From: Saccharothrix tamanrassetensis
Lineage (GTDB): Bacteria > Actinomycetota > Actinomycetes > Mycobacteriales > Pseudonocardiaceae
Assembly (NCBI RefSeq): GCF_014203665.1
Contig: NZ_JACHJN010000004.1
Coordinates: 496,001-560,000 of the forward strand
DNA: 64,000 bases
Reading direction: 5' to 3'
The translations under genes and the position numbers were made by a program. Shown here in pieces: positions 15,433 to 24,524 of this stretch. The notes beneath the pieces were generated by a model. The model worked only from the letters and a program-made list of their open reading frames with translations. It was not told where the DNA came from and searched no databases. How positions within the stretch are numbered: position 1 is the first letter of the stretch; every line of letters starts with the position of its first letter.

Positions 15433-17094
15433 GTGACCGACGGCCCACTGATCGTCCAGTCGGACAAGACCTTGCTGTTGGAGGTCGACCACCCGCTGTC
15501 GGACGACGCGCGCACCGCCATCGCGCCGTTCGCCGAGCTGGAGCGCGCCCCCGAGCACGTGCACACCTACCGCGTCACGCCGCTCGCGCTGTGGAACGCC
15601 CGCGCCGCCGGGCACGACGCCGAACAGGTGGTCGACGCGCTGGTCCGGTTCTCCCGCTACCCCGTCCCGCAGCCGCTGCTGGTGGACGTGGTGGACACGA
15701 TGGGCCGGTTCGGCCGGCTCCAGCTGTCCAACCACCCGGCGCACGGCCTGGTGCTCAGCTCGACCGACCGCGCGGTGCTGGAGGAGGTGCTCCGGCACAA
15801 GAAGGTCCAGCCGATGATGGGCGCGCGCATCGACGACGACACGGTGATCGTGCACCCCAGCGAACGCGGCCGGCTCAAGCAGCTGCTGCTCAAGGTGGGC
15901 TGGCCGGCCGAGGACCTGGCCGGGTACGTGGACGGCGAGGCACATCCGATCGAGCTGGTGGAGGACGGCTGGCAGCTGCGCGACTACCAGCGGCTGGCCG
16001 CCCGGGCGTTCTGGGCGGGCGGCTCGGGCGTCGTGGTGCTGCCGTGCGGCGCGGGCAAGACGCTGGTCGGCGCGGCGGCGATGGCCGAGGCCGGGGCGAC
16101 CACGCTGATCCTGGTCACGAACACCGTCGCGGGCAGGCAGTGGAAGCGCGAACTGGTGGCGCGGACGTCGCTGACCGAGGACGAGATCGGCGAGTACTCC
16201 GGTGAGCGCAAGGAGATCCGCCCGGTCACCATCGCGACCTACCAGGTGATCACCCGCAAGTCGAAGGGCGAGTACAAGCACCTGGAGCTGTTCGACTCCC
16301 GCGACTGGGGCCTCATCGTGTACGACGAGGTGCACCTGCTGCCGGCGCCGGTGTTCCGGATGACGGCCGACCTCCAGTCCCGCCGCCGGCTGGGCCTGAC
16401 CGCGACCCTGGTGCGCGAGGACGGCCAGGAGGGCGACGTGTTCTCGCTGATCGGCCCCAAGCGGTACGACGTGCCGTGGCGCGACATCGAGGCGCAGGGC
16501 TGGATCGCGCCGGCGGAGTGCACCGAGGTCCGCGTGACGCTGACCGACCACGAACGCCTGGAGTACGCCACCGCCGAACCGGACGAGCGCTACAAGCTGT
16601 GCTCCACCGCGCGCACGAAGCTGCCGGTGGTGAAGGCGATCCTGGACCGCCACCCCGACGAGCCGACGCTGGTGATCGGCGCCTACCTGGACCAGTTGGA
16701 GTCCCTGGGCGAGGCGCTGGACGCGCCGATCATCCAGGGTTCGACCAAGAACAAGGAACGCGAGCAGCTGTTCGACGCGTTCCGGCGCGGTGAGCTGCGC
16801 ACCCTCGTGGTGTCGAAGGTGGCGAACTTCTCCATCGACCTGCCCGAGGCGTCGGTCGCGGTGCAGGTGTCGGGGACGTTCGGGTCGCGGCAGGAGGAGG
16901 CGCAGCGGCTGGGCAGGCTGTTGCGGCCCAAGGGCGACGGGAGGCAGGCGCACTTCTACTCGGTGGTGTCGCGGGACACCCTGGACACCGACTACGCCGC
17001 GCACCGGCAGCGGTTCCTGGCCGAGCAGGGGTACGCGTACAAGATCGTCGACGCGGACGACCTGCTCGGCCCCAAGCTGCCCGAGGTCGGCTGA
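15433..17094 (+). CDS. XPB/Ssl2-type DNA repair helicase
   Basis: This is a superfamily 2 3'-5' DNA helicase of the bacterial XPB type (M. tuberculosis ercc3 counterpart). It has 553 residues from the GTG at 15433, which has AGGAG about 10 bases upstream. It shows an N-terminal damage-recognition-like domain (1-175), the Q-motif area QLRDYQRLA (181) and Walker A LPCGAGKTL (203-211). Motif II follows as YDEVHLLP with DEVH at 298-301, then motif III GLTATLVREDG containing the RED triad (328-330) and motif VI QRLGRLLRP. These are the features of a complete XPB. In Mycobacterium it adjoins the helicase-associated protein, here at 2991; the conservon and Cys-rich array lie between them. Confidence 0.95.
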   Translation: MTDGPLIVQSDKTLLLEVDHPLSDDARTAIAPFAELERAPEHVHTYRVTPLALWNARAAGHDAEQVVDALVRFSRYPVPQPLLVDVVDTMGRFGRLQLSNHPAHGLVLSSTDRAVLEEVLRHKKVQPMMGARIDDDTVIVHPSERGRLKQLLLKVGWPAEDLAGYVDGEAHPIELVEDGWQLRDYQRLAARAFWAGGSGVVVLPCGAGKTLVGAAAMAEAGATTLILVTNTVAGRQWKRELVARTSLTEDEIGEYSGERKEIRPVTIATYQVITRKSKGEYKHLELFDSRDWGLIVYDEVHLLPAPVFRMTADLQSRRRLGLTATLVREDGQEGDVFSLIGPKRYDVPWRDIEAQGWIAPAECTEVRVTLTDHERLEYATAEPDERYKLCSTARTKLPVVKAILDRHPDEPTLVIGAYLDQLESLGEALDAPIIQGSTKNKEREQLFDAFRRGELRTLVVSKVANFSIDLPEASVAVQVSGTFGSRQEEAQRLGRLLRPKGDGRQAHFYSVVSRDTLDTDYAAHRQRFLAEQGYAYKIVDADDLLGPKLPEVG

Positions 17095-17215
17095 CCGCGC
17101 ACGTCCGGGGTCCGGGCCTCGGGATCGGCTCGTCCGAACCGATGAGCGCGCTTCTGCCGGACCGCCTCCCGCGCTACGTTGATCGCCGGACTTCGGCCCG
17201 ACGGTCAGGTGGGAC

Positions 17216-17860
17216 ATGACGGTGGTGGTGCGGCTCAAGCCGTTACCGCGTTGGTGGGTGTGGCGGCCGGGCGCCGATCGGGGGGCCGCGGTGCGGCTCG
17301 CCCGGCAGCGGGCCAGGCGGGGCAGGTCGCGGGTGCTGCTCGCGGTGGCGGTGCCGTTGGCCTGTGCGCTGGTGGTGCTCGCGCCCTCGTGGTGGTCGGC
17401 GGTCCTGCTGGCGGGGGTGCCGTTCCTGTTCACGGGCGCGATCCTGCTGCTGCCGCAACGGTTCTCCGAGTGGGACGTGGTGGTGGCCGCGGCGGAGCGG
17501 GACGTGGTGCACTGCGAGCAGTTCGACGACGCGGACCAGCGGCGACGGGCCCGGAAGCTGTGCGAGCACTTCCTCGCGGTGCGGGAGCACGCCGACTCCG
17601 CGCGGCTCGCCCACGTCGAGGCCCTGCTGTGGCAGGCGTTGGTGGCGTTGCGGGACAGCCTGCCGGTGCGGGACGCCCTCGCCCACGCCGACAACCGGCC
17701 GGGGCTGGCCGCCGCCATCGCCGAACAGACCCGGGCGCTGGCCGACCTCGACCGGCGGGTGGACCGGTTCGCCGCCGCGCTGCGCGTCGCCGTGGAAGAG
17801 CTGGACCCGGAACTCGCCGCCAGTGCGCTCCGCCGCGTCGCCGCGCTGGACCCGCTCTAG
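17216..17860 (+). CDS. Hypothetical membrane protein with C-terminal helical domain
   Basis: The 214-residue product has an N-terminal basic region (RLARQRARRGRSR) and a hydrophobic hairpin of two TM helices (about 41-80, VLLAVAVPLACALVVLAPSWWSAVLLAGVPFLFTGAILLL). A cytoplasmic helical domain follows with many Ala, Arg and Glu residues. No catalytic motif is visible. An actinobacterial membrane protein is certain only at the level of topology. It lies 121 bp after XPB and 10 bp before menC, so it is probably co-transcribed with menC. Confidence 0.75.
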   Translation: MTVVVRLKPLPRWWVWRPGADRGAAVRLARQRARRGRSRVLLAVAVPLACALVVLAPSWWSAVLLAGVPFLFTGAILLLPQRFSEWDVVVAAAERDVVHCEQFDDADQRRRARKLCEHFLAVREHADSARLAHVEALLWQALVALRDSLPVRDALAHADNRPGLAAAIAEQTRALADLDRRVDRFAAALRVAVEELDPELAASALRRVAALDPL

Positions 17861-17870
17861 GCTCTCCGCC

Positions 17871-18821
17871 GTGTTCGTCTACTCGATCCCGATGCGCAAC
17901 CGGTTCCGTGGCATCACCGTCCGGGAGGGCGTGCTGCTGGAAGGGCCGCGCGGGTGGGGTGAGTTCTGCGCGTTCCTGGACTACTCGGACGCCGAGTGCG
18001 TGCCGTGGCTGGCGTGCGCGGTGGAGTCGGCGGTCGACGGGTGGCCGGCGCCGGTGCGGACCCGGATCCCGGTCAACTGCACGGTCCCCGTGGTGTCGCC
18101 GGAACGGGCCTACGAGATCGTCGTCGCGTCCGGCTGCACCACGGCGAAGGTGAAGGTGGCCGATCCGGGTGCCGCGCTGTCGGACGACCTGGAGCGGGTG
18201 GCGGCGGTGCGGGACGCGCTCGGGCCGTCCGGGGCGCTGCGGGTGGACGCGAACACGGCGTGGGACGTGGACACGGCGGTGCGCGCGATCCGCGAGCTGG
18301 ACCGGGCCGCGCAGGGGTTGGAGTACGTGGAGCAGCCCTGTCCGTCCATCGAGGAGCTGGCGGCGGTGCGGCGGCGGGTGGACGTGCGGATCGCGGCGGA
18401 CGAGTCGATCCGGCGGGCGGACGACCCGTTGAAGGTCGCGGTCGCGGGTGCGGCGGACGTCGCGGTGATCAAGGTCGCGCCGCTCGGCGGGGTGCGGCGG
18501 GCGTTGGAGGTCGCCGAGGCGTGCGGGCTGCCGTGCGTGGTGTCGTCGGCGGTGGAGACGTCGGTGGGCATGGCGGCCGGGCTGGCGCTGGCCGGGGCGT
18601 TGCCGTCGCTGGACTTCGCGTGCGGGCTGGGCACGCTGTCGCTGCTGGACGGCGACGTGGCGAGCGCGTCCCTGCGCCCGGTGGACGGCTGGCTGCCGGT
18701 ACCGGCGGGAGCACCGGAGCCGGACCGGTTCGCCGAGTTCGCCGCCGACCCGGCCACCACCCGCCGCTGGGAGGAACGCGTCGACCGCGTCCAGGCCCAG
18801 TCCGGCGCCGTTCGGCGGTGA
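17871..18821 (+). CDS. menC: o-Succinylbenzoate synthase MenC
   Basis: MenC dehydrates SHCHC to o-succinylbenzoate in menaquinone synthesis. The 316-residue protein of the enolase superfamily shows the KxK catalytic lysine (AKVKVAD, residues about 96-100), metal ligands in RVDANTAWD, YVEQPC and ADES, and the opposite lysine in VAVIKVAPLGG. The N-terminal capping domain (VYSIPMRNRFRGITVREGVLLEG) is typical of actinobacterial MenC. The GTG at 17871 follows the upstream stop by 10 bp, with no better start. The next gene is convergent, so it ends the plus-strand unit. Confidence 0.93.
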   Translation: MFVYSIPMRNRFRGITVREGVLLEGPRGWGEFCAFLDYSDAECVPWLACAVESAVDGWPAPVRTRIPVNCTVPVVSPERAYEIVVASGCTTAKVKVADPGAALSDDLERVAAVRDALGPSGALRVDANTAWDVDTAVRAIRELDRAAQGLEYVEQPCPSIEELAAVRRRVDVRIAADESIRRADDPLKVAVAGAADVAVIKVAPLGGVRRALEVAEACGLPCVVSSAVETSVGMAAGLALAGALPSLDFACGLGTLSLLDGDVASASLRPVDGWLPVPAGAPEPDRFAEFAADPATTRRWEERVDRVQAQSGAVRR

Positions 18822-18867
18822 ACGGCCGGCACCCCCGCGCCTTCGAACGCGTCACCCGTCGCGGCGG

Positions 18868-19944
18868 TCATGGTCGGCCCAGTCCTTGAACGCCCATGCT
18901 GCGCACCACGCCGTCGGTGCGGGCGAGGGCCTCGGTGCGGCGCGGGGTGGCCGGGGACCTGGTCAGGTCCACGACGCGGATCGGGGGGCCGAATTCGACC
19001 AGGGTCGGGATGTACTCGGCGTGTTCCACGGTCCAGCCGCCGGCGCCCTTGACGAACTTGAAGCGGGTGACGATGCCTTCCTCGGTGATGCCGCGCGGCT
19101 CGGAGTGGCGGGCGACCTCGTTGCCCATGCCGTAGACGACCCACTTGCCGTTGATCCGCTCGATCGGCTGCACGGCGTGCACGTGCGTCCCGATGATCAG
19201 GTCCACGGCCGGGTCGGCGAGGATGGCCGCGGCCATCTCGCGCTGCTCGGGTGTCGCCTCGTGCTGGTACTCCGCGCCCCAGTGCAGGCTGGCCACCACG
19301 ACCTCGGCACCGGCGGCGCGAGCGGCGCGGGCCGCGTCCAGCACACCCTCCACGGAGAGCTGGTTCGCCATCCACGGCTGCGGCAGCGGGATGCCGTTGA
19401 ACCCGTAGGTGAACGCGATGTGCCCGACCTTCACGCCTTTCGCGTCCAGCAGCAACGGCGTCGACGACTCGGCGGGCGTGCGGAACGAACCGGTGTGGTG
19501 CAGGCCGGCCGCGTCCAGCACGTCCAGGGTCGTCTTGATGGCCCCCGACCCGCGGTCCAGCGTGTGGTTGGACGCCGTGGAGCAGCTGTCGTAGCCGATG
19601 GTCTTCAGCGCCGTCGCGATCTCGGGCGGTGCGCTGAACGCGGGGTAGCCGTAGGTCGGCGCGCCGGGTTCGGACAGCGGCGTCTCCAGGTGGCAGATCG
19701 ACAGGTCCGCGTCGATCGCCGGGCGCAGGCCGTCCAGCAGCGGCACGAAGTCGCGGTCGCCGTCCCGGTCCGCCTGTTCGGTCAGCAGCGGGTGGACCAG
19801 GATGTCGCCGCCCGCCGCCAGCGTGAACGACGGCAGCGGCGGCGGCTCGGACGACGCGGGCGGCGGCGGCAGCCGGGACGAGGTGGTCACCACCGGAGAC
19901 CCGGTGCAGGCCGCGGCGAGGCAGGCGACCAGCGCGAGGAGCAC
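18868..19944 (-). CDS. CapA-family metallophosphatase-like lipoprotein
   Basis: CapA-like proteins have a calcineurin-type metallophosphatase fold; the family is linked to poly-gamma-glutamate export, but most members are uncharacterised. The 358-residue product shows AAGGDILVHP (metal ligand Asp), ICHLETPLSE (Glu for the usual Asn/Glu site), STASNHTLDRG (Asn-His), VVASLHWGAEYQ and IIGTHVHAVQPIE, the full metallophosphatase signature. A lipobox (LAAAC) lies at residues 9-13. With the GTG at 19944 the signal peptide lacks basic residues; a CTG at 19968 overlapping the coxG stop would add MNTRGRRP and give a normal n-region. It is the last gene of the cox operon, 20 bp after coxG. Its link to the enzyme is unknown. 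Confidence 0.88.
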   Translation of the reverse strand: MLLALVACLAAACTGSPVVTTSSRLPPPPASSEPPPLPSFTLAAGGDILVHPLLTEQADRDGDRDFVPLLDGLRPAIDADLSICHLETPLSEPGAPTYGYPAFSAPPEIATALKTIGYDSCSTASNHTLDRGSGAIKTTLDVLDAAGLHHTGSFRTPAESSTPLLLDAKGVKVGHIAFTYGFNGIPLPQPWMANQLSVEGVLDAARAARAAGAEVVVASLHWGAEYQHEATPEQREMAAAILADPAVDLIIGTHVHAVQPIERINGKWVVYGMGNEVARHSEPRGITEEGIVTRFKFVKGAGGWTVEHAEYIPTLVEFGPPIRVVDLTRSPATPRRTEALARTDGVVRSMGVQGLGRP

Positions 19945-19964
19945 CGGCCGCCTGCCGCGCGTGT

Positions 19965-20585
19965 TCAGCGGTGCCGCCTGCGGCGGATCAGGAACACCAG
20001 CGCGGCCAGCGCGATCGCGAACGGCAGCACCCGCTTGAGCACCGGGACGCCCGCCGTCTCCACCAGGTCGATCGGCTCGTCGGGCACGGCCCGCAGCCGC
20101 GGCCGGGCCGAGGGCTCGGGAGAAGTCACCTCCTCAGCCTCCCCCGTCCCGAGCGAGGTCGCCAGGCAAACCGCGAACTCGTCCACGACCTTGCCGCCGA
20201 CCTCGCTGATCAGACCCCGTCCGAGCTGCGCGGGACGCCCGGTGACGGTCAGGTCGGTGACCACCGACACGGCGGTGCCGCCGTCCACCCCGGACAGCGC
20301 CACGGACACCGTGGCGGACGCCGTGCCGTTGCCCCTGGTGTCCTTGCCGGACGCCTTGAGCACGGCCGCGTGCACGTCCTCGGCCACCGAGGTGAACTCC
20401 CCGGTCCCCTGGTAGAGCAGGCTCACCGGGCCGAGCCTGACCTTCACGGTGCCGGTGAACTTCCGCCCCTCCACCCCGGTGAGGGTGGCGCCCGGCATGC
20501 ACGGCGCCACCTTCTCCGGGTCGAGCAGCGCCGCCCACACCTCCGGCACGGGCGCGGGGACGGTGAACCGGTGCTCCAGCTTCAT
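19965..20585 (-). CDS. coxG: CoxG-like SRPBCC protein with C-terminal membrane anchor
   Basis: CoxG family proteins have an SRPBCC/START-like fold and help tether or mature CO-dehydrogenase-like enzymes at the membrane. The 206-residue product begins MKLEHRFTVPAPVPEVWAALLDPEKVAPCMPGA, the family hallmark. GTVKVRLGPVSLLYQGTGEF and VGGKVVDEFAVCL follow. A linker (residues 150-180) leads to a C-terminal TM helix (VLKRVLPFAIALAALVFLIRRRRHR) with a basic cytoplasmic end, matching membrane-anchored CoxG forms. It follows coxM by 31 bp. A short tandem duplication lies between the two. Confidence 0.92.
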   Translation of the reverse strand: MKLEHRFTVPAPVPEVWAALLDPEKVAPCMPGATLTGVEGRKFTGTVKVRLGPVSLLYQGTGEFTSVAEDVHAAVLKASGKDTRGNGTASATVSVALSGVDGGTAVSVVTDLTVTGRPAQLGRGLISEVGGKVVDEFAVCLATSLGTGEAEEVTSPEPSARPRLRAVPDEPIDLVETAGVPVLKRVLPFAIALAALVFLIRRRRHR

Positions 20586-20595
20586 GCGTCCACCC

Positions 20596-20637
20596 TCATG
20601 CGTTCACCGCGGCGCTTCACGCGTTCACCGCGGCGGT
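20596..20637 (-). repeat. 21-bp tandem duplication at the coxM 3' end
   Basis: Positions 20596-20616 and 20617-20637 repeat the same 21 bp with few changes. Both copies read in the coxM frame as (T/S)AAVNA followed by TGA. The true coxM stop (20617-20619) is in the upstream copy and the second copy adds a backup in-frame stop. Confidence 0.8.
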
Positions 20638-21471
20638 CACGGCCCGCTCGGTCAGCACGCGGGCGAGGTGGGCGCGGTACTCGGCGTCGGCGTTGCCGTC
20701 CGTGCCCGGTTCGGTGCCCTCGGCGGCCCGGGTGGCGGCCGTGGTGATGGCCTCGGCCGTCGCGGGCTCGCCGACCAGCGCCTCCTCCACGCCCCGCGCC
20801 CGCACGGGTGTCGGCCCCATGTTGGTCAGACCGACCCTGGCCTCCGCGACGACGCCGTCGGACACCTTCAGCGCCGCCGCGACCGCCACGATCGACCAGG
20901 CCTGCGAGACCCGGTTGAACTTCTCGTAGTGCGCGCCCCAGCCGGTCAGCTTGGGCACCCGGACGTGGGTGAGCAGTTCGCCGGGCGCCAGCGCGGTGGT
21001 GAAGTGGCCGACGAAGAACTCCGCCGCCGGCACCTCCCGCGTGCCGCCCGGACCGCGGCACACCATGACCGCGTCCAGCGCCAGGGCGGGCGCGGGGAGG
21101 TCGCCCGCCGGGTCGGCGTGGGCCAGCGCGCCGCCGAGCGTGCCCCGGTGCCGGATCTGCGGGTCGGCGACCGTCTTCGTGGCCAGGCACAGCAGCTCGG
21201 CGTGCTCGCGGATCAGGTGGTCGCGCTGCACCTCGTAGTGCGTGGTCATGGCACCGATGAGCAGCGAGTCGCCGTCGTCGTGCACGCCGGTCAGCTCGGT
21301 GAGCCCGGACAGGTCCACCACCAGCGTGGGCGCGGCCAGCCTCATCCGCAGCACCGGCAGCAGGCTCTGGCCGCCGGCGAGCACCTTGGCGTCCTCGCCG
21401 CCCTCCACCAGCGCCCGCACCGCTTCGTCCACTGTGGACGGCGCGACGTAGTCGAACGCGGCCGGGATCAT
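20617..21471 (-). CDS. coxM: FAD-binding medium subunit of a CO-dehydrogenase-like molybdenum hydroxylase
   Basis: The medium subunit passes electrons from the [2Fe-2S] clusters to FAD and on to an acceptor. The 284-residue protein begins [21 protein letters not shown]. It carries the two FAD pyrophosphate-binding signatures: AGGQSLLPVLRMRLA near residue 32 and RHRGTLGGALAHADPAGDLP near 106. NMGPTPVRARGVEEAL is typical of the C-terminal domain. The ATG at 21471 overlaps the coxL stop in an ATGA junction, so the start is well fixed. The gene order S-L-M is characteristic of form II and related enzymes. Confidence 0.95.
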   Translation of the reverse strand: MIPAAFDYVAPSTVDEAVRALVEGGEDAKVLAGGQSLLPVLRMRLAAPTLVVDLSGLTELTGVHDDGDSLLIGAMTTHYEVQRDHLIREHAELLCLATKTVADPQIRHRGTLGGALAHADPAGDLPAPALALDAVMVCRGPGGTREVPAAEFFVGHFTTALAPGELLTHVRVPKLTGWGAHYEKFNRVSQAWSIVAVAAALKVSDGVVAEARVGLTNMGPTPVRARGVEEALVGEPATAEAITTAATRAAEGTEPGTDGNADAEYRAHLARVLTERAVTAAVNA

Positions 21472-23891
21472 CCGGCACCTCCCCGCGCGTCGATGGAGCC
21501 GTGGACACCGCCGGTGGCGGGGGTGACGGCCGTCCGGCCCTGCAACGCCTTCCACACGCGCATCGGCGTGCACGGCATCTCCACGTCGGTGACGCCCATG
21601 TGCCGTACGGCATCCACGATCGCGTTCACCACGGCCGGCGTGGACGCGATGGTGCCCGCCTCGCCGACTCCCTTGACGCCCAACGGGTTGGACTCCGCCG
21701 GCGTCTCGGTGCGGTCGGTGGTGAACCACGGCAGGTCGACCGCGGACGGCACCAGGTAGTCGGCGAGCGTGGCGGTGGTGAGCGTGCCGCCCTCGTCGTG
21801 CACGGCCTCCTCGTACAGGGCCTGCGCGATGCCCTGCGCCACGCCGCCGTGCACCTGGCCCTCCACGATCAGCGGGTTGACCACCTTGCCGACGTCGTCC
21901 ACGCACACGTACGAACGGATCCGCACCCGCCCCGTCTGCGTGTCGACTTCGGTCGCGCACAAGTGCGTGCCGTGCGGGTAGGAGAAGTCGGTCGGGTCGA
22001 ACGTGGCCTCCGCGTCGAGCCCCGGCTCCACCCCGTCCGGCAGGTCGTGCGCGACGTGCGCCGCGACCACCACGTCGCCCAGCGCCATCGTGGTCGACGT
22101 GCCGCGCACGGAGAACGTGCCGGAGGTGAACTCCACGTCGTCCGCCGAGCACTCCATCAGGTGCGCGGCCACGGTTCGGGCCTTGGCCAACACCTTGTCG
22201 GCGGCCAGCACCACGGCCGTGCCGCCGACCGCCAGCGACCGCGAGCCGTAGCTGTCCATGCCCCGGTGCGAGACCTGCGTGTCGCCGTGCAGCACCTCGA
22301 CGTCCTCGAACGGCACGCCCAGCCGGTCGGCCACGATCTGGCTCCACGCCGTCTCGTGCCCCTGCCCGTGCGGCGAGGTGCCGGTGACCAGCTCCACCTT
22401 GCCGGTGGGCAGCATCCGGATCGCCGCGTGCTCCCAACCCCCTGCCGCGTACCGCAGAGCGCCCAGCACGCGGGACGGCGCGAGCCCGCACATCTCGGTG
22501 TAGGTGGAGATCCCGATGCCCAGCTGCACCGGGTCGCCGTTCGCGCGCCGTTCGTCCTGCTCCGCGCGCAGCGCGTCGTACCCGAACAGCTCCACGGCCC
22601 GCGCGGTCGCCGCCTCGTAGTTGCCGCTGTCGTAGGTGAGACCCGAGACCGTGGTGAACGGGAAGTCCTCGTGCCTGATCCAGTTGCGCTGCCGCAGCTT
22701 TAGCGGGTCGACGCCGAGCTCGGCGGCCAGCTCGTCCATGATCCGCTCGATGGCGAACGTGGCCTCCGGACGCCCCGCGCCGCGGTACGCGTCCGTGGGC
22801 GTCTTGTTCGTGAACACGTTGGTGCAGGTGAACCGGTACGCGGGGAACTTGTAGATGGCGTTGAACATGAACGCGCCCAGGATCGGCACGCCCGGCGACA
22901 CCAGGCGCAGGTACGCGCCCATGTCGGCGAGCAGGTCGACCTTGAGCCCGGTGACGGTGCCGTCCGCGCGCGCCGCGAGGGTGATCCGCTGGACCTGGTC
23001 CCGGCCGTGGTGCGCGCACAGCATCGACTCGGTGCGCGACTCGGTCCACTTCACCGGCTTGCCGAGCCGGCGGGCGACCAGCAGGGTCAGCACCTCTTCC
23101 GGCGTGACCTGGAGCTTGCCGCCGAACCCGCCGCCCACGTCCGGGGCGATCACCCGCAGCTTGTGCTCCGGGATGCCGAGCACGGCGGACAGCATCCAGC
23201 GCAGGACGTGCGGCACCTGCGTGGAGGACCACATGGTGGCCGAGTCCGAGGTCGGGTCGACCACCACCGAGCGGGGCTCCATGAACGCCGGGATCAGCCG
23301 CTGCTGCCGGAACGTCCGCTCGACCACCACCTCGCCCGACGCGACGGCCCGGTCCACGTCGGTGCCGGTGCCCGCCTCGGCCGAGTCGAACACCCAGGTG
23401 GCGCTCTTGTTCGTGCCCAGGTCGGGGTGCACGAGGTCGGCGCCGTCCTCGATCGCGGCGGCCATGTCCAGCACCACCGGCAGGTCCTCGTAGTCGACGT
23501 CGATCGCGGCCAGCGCGTCGTGCGCCTCGTACGCGGTGCGGGCGATCACCAGCGCCACCGCCTCGCCGGCGAAGTTCACCTCGTCCACCGCGATGGACGG
23601 CGCGGGCGGGGCCAGCATGTCCTCGGTGATCGGCCACGCGCACGGCAGGCTGCCCTGCTCGTCGGCCAGGTCGGAGCCGGTCAGCACGTCCAGCACGCCC
23701 GGCATCCGCACGGCCGCGGTGACGTCGACCGACGTGATGCGCGCGTGCGCCACCGGGCTGCGCAGCACGGCCATGTGCAGCATCCCGGCGAGCTGGATGT
23801 TGTCCGTCCACCTGGTGGCGCCGGTGATCAGCCGGGCGTCCTCCTTGCGCCGCCGGGCCCGACCGACCTCGGGCTCGGCCGTGGCGGTCAC
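21468..23891 (-). CDS. coxL: Molybdopterin large subunit, form II CO-dehydrogenase/xanthine-dehydrogenase type
   Basis: This is the catalytic subunit that holds Mo-molybdopterin cytosine dinucleotide and hydroxylates its substrate. The GTG at 23891 overlaps the coxS stop (GTGA) and gives 807 residues, the normal family size. Motifs in order: [15 protein letters not shown], a [15 protein letters not shown] cofactor loop, [20 protein letters not shown] near residue 370, [15 protein letters not shown] and [13 protein letters not shown] with the active-site Glu. The active-site loop reads AYRGAGR, not the AYxCSFR of true aerobic CO dehydrogenases, so this is form II. Its substrate is open: CO, purines, nicotinate-like heterocycles or aldehydes. 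Confidence 0.95.
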   Translation of the reverse strand: MTATAEPEVGRARRRKEDARLITGATRWTDNIQLAGMLHMAVLRSPVAHARITSVDVTAAVRMPGVLDVLTGSDLADEQGSLPCAWPITEDMLAPPAPSIAVDEVNFAGEAVALVIARTAYEAHDALAAIDVDYEDLPVVLDMAAAIEDGADLVHPDLGTNKSATWVFDSAEAGTGTDVDRAVASGEVVVERTFRQQRLIPAFMEPRSVVVDPTSDSATMWSSTQVPHVLRWMLSAVLGIPEHKLRVIAPDVGGGFGGKLQVTPEEVLTLLVARRLGKPVKWTESRTESMLCAHHGRDQVQRITLAARADGTVTGLKVDLLADMGAYLRLVSPGVPILGAFMFNAIYKFPAYRFTCTNVFTNKTPTDAYRGAGRPEATFAIERIMDELAAELGVDPLKLRQRNWIRHEDFPFTTVSGLTYDSGNYEAATARAVELFGYDALRAEQDERRANGDPVQLGIGISTYTEMCGLAPSRVLGALRYAAGGWEHAAIRMLPTGKVELVTGTSPHGQGHETAWSQIVADRLGVPFEDVEVLHGDTQVSHRGMDSYGSRSLAVGGTAVVLAADKVLAKARTVAAHLMECSADDVEFTSGTFSVRGTSTTMALGDVVVAAHVAHDLPDGVEPGLDAEATFDPTDFSYPHGTHLCATEVDTQTGRVRIRSYVCVDDVGKVVNPLIVEGQVHGGVAQGIAQALYEEAVHDEGGTLTTATLADYLVPSAVDLPWFTTDRTETPAESNPLGVKGVGEAGTIASTPAVVNAIVDAVRHMGVTDVEMPCTPMRVWKALQGRTAVTPATGGVHGSIDARGGAG

Positions 23892-24430
23892 TCCCCACCG
23901 CCGGTGTGCAGGGGCGCCCGCTCCACCACGGCCCGCTCGTCCACGCGTTCGACGTCGGGGCCGGCGCCCGGGCTCATCCGCCGGGCGGCGTCGCGGACCG
24001 CGCGGACGACGTTCTGGTAGCCGGTGCAGCGGCAGAGGTTGCCCTCCAGGCCGTGCCGCACGGCGTCCTCGTCCGGGTCCGGGTCGTCCGCGAGCAGGTC
24101 GATGGCCTGCATGATCATGCCGGGGGTGCAGAACCCGCACTGGAGCGCGTGGTTGTCGTGGAACGCCTGCTGCACCGGGTGCAGCAGGCCGTCGCGGGCG
24201 AGTCCCTCGACGGTGGTGACCTCGCGACCGTTCGCCTGCACGGCGAGCACGGCGCACGACTTCACGCTGTGACCGTCCAGGTGGACCGTGCACGCGCCGC
24301 AGTTGCCGGTGTCGCAGCCCACGACCGTTCCGGTCTTGCCGAGTCGTTCGCGGAGGTGGTGGACCAGCAGCGTGCGAGGTTCGACCTCGTCGCTGTAGTC
24401 CACCCCGTCCACGGTGACGGTGATCCGCAT
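23888..24430 (-). CDS. coxS: [2Fe-2S] small subunit of the CO-dehydrogenase-like enzyme
   Basis: The small subunit carries two [2Fe-2S] clusters that relay electrons from molybdopterin to FAD. The 180-residue product has the plant-ferredoxin site ([17 protein letters not shown] plus a later SC, residues about 41-63). The C-terminal site is [13 protein letters not shown] with [14 protein letters not shown]. About 20 residues after the usual end are acidic and poorly conserved. The ATG at 24430 has GGAGGG four bases upstream; longer readings to 24499 lack it. It is the first structural gene of the S-L-M trio. Confidence 0.96.
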   Translation of the reverse strand: MRITVTVDGVDYSDEVEPRTLLVHHLRERLGKTGTVVGCDTGNCGACTVHLDGHSVKSCAVLAVQANGREVTTVEGLARDGLLHPVQQAFHDNHALQCGFCTPGMIMQAIDLLADDPDPDEDAVRHGLEGNLCRCTGYQNVVRAVRDAARRMSPGAGPDVERVDERAVVERAPLHTGGGE

Positions 24431-24524
24431 GAACCCTCCAAGCCTGTGGTGGTGATGGGGGTCACAACAGAGCGTGCTACCGGTCGTCGCGTCGAACAAG
24501 GCCCCGGCGGTGCCGGATCACGGT

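Noticed and set aside
15220-17718. 832-codon minus-strand frame opposite XPB
   Set aside because: XPB motifs are unmistakable on the plus strand and the opposite frame is low-complexity shadow sequence.
21468-24430. coxSLM considered as a true form I aerobic CO dehydrogenase
   Set aside because: The active-site loop is AYRGAGR and the gene order is S-L-M; form I enzymes have AYxCSFR and M-S-L order.
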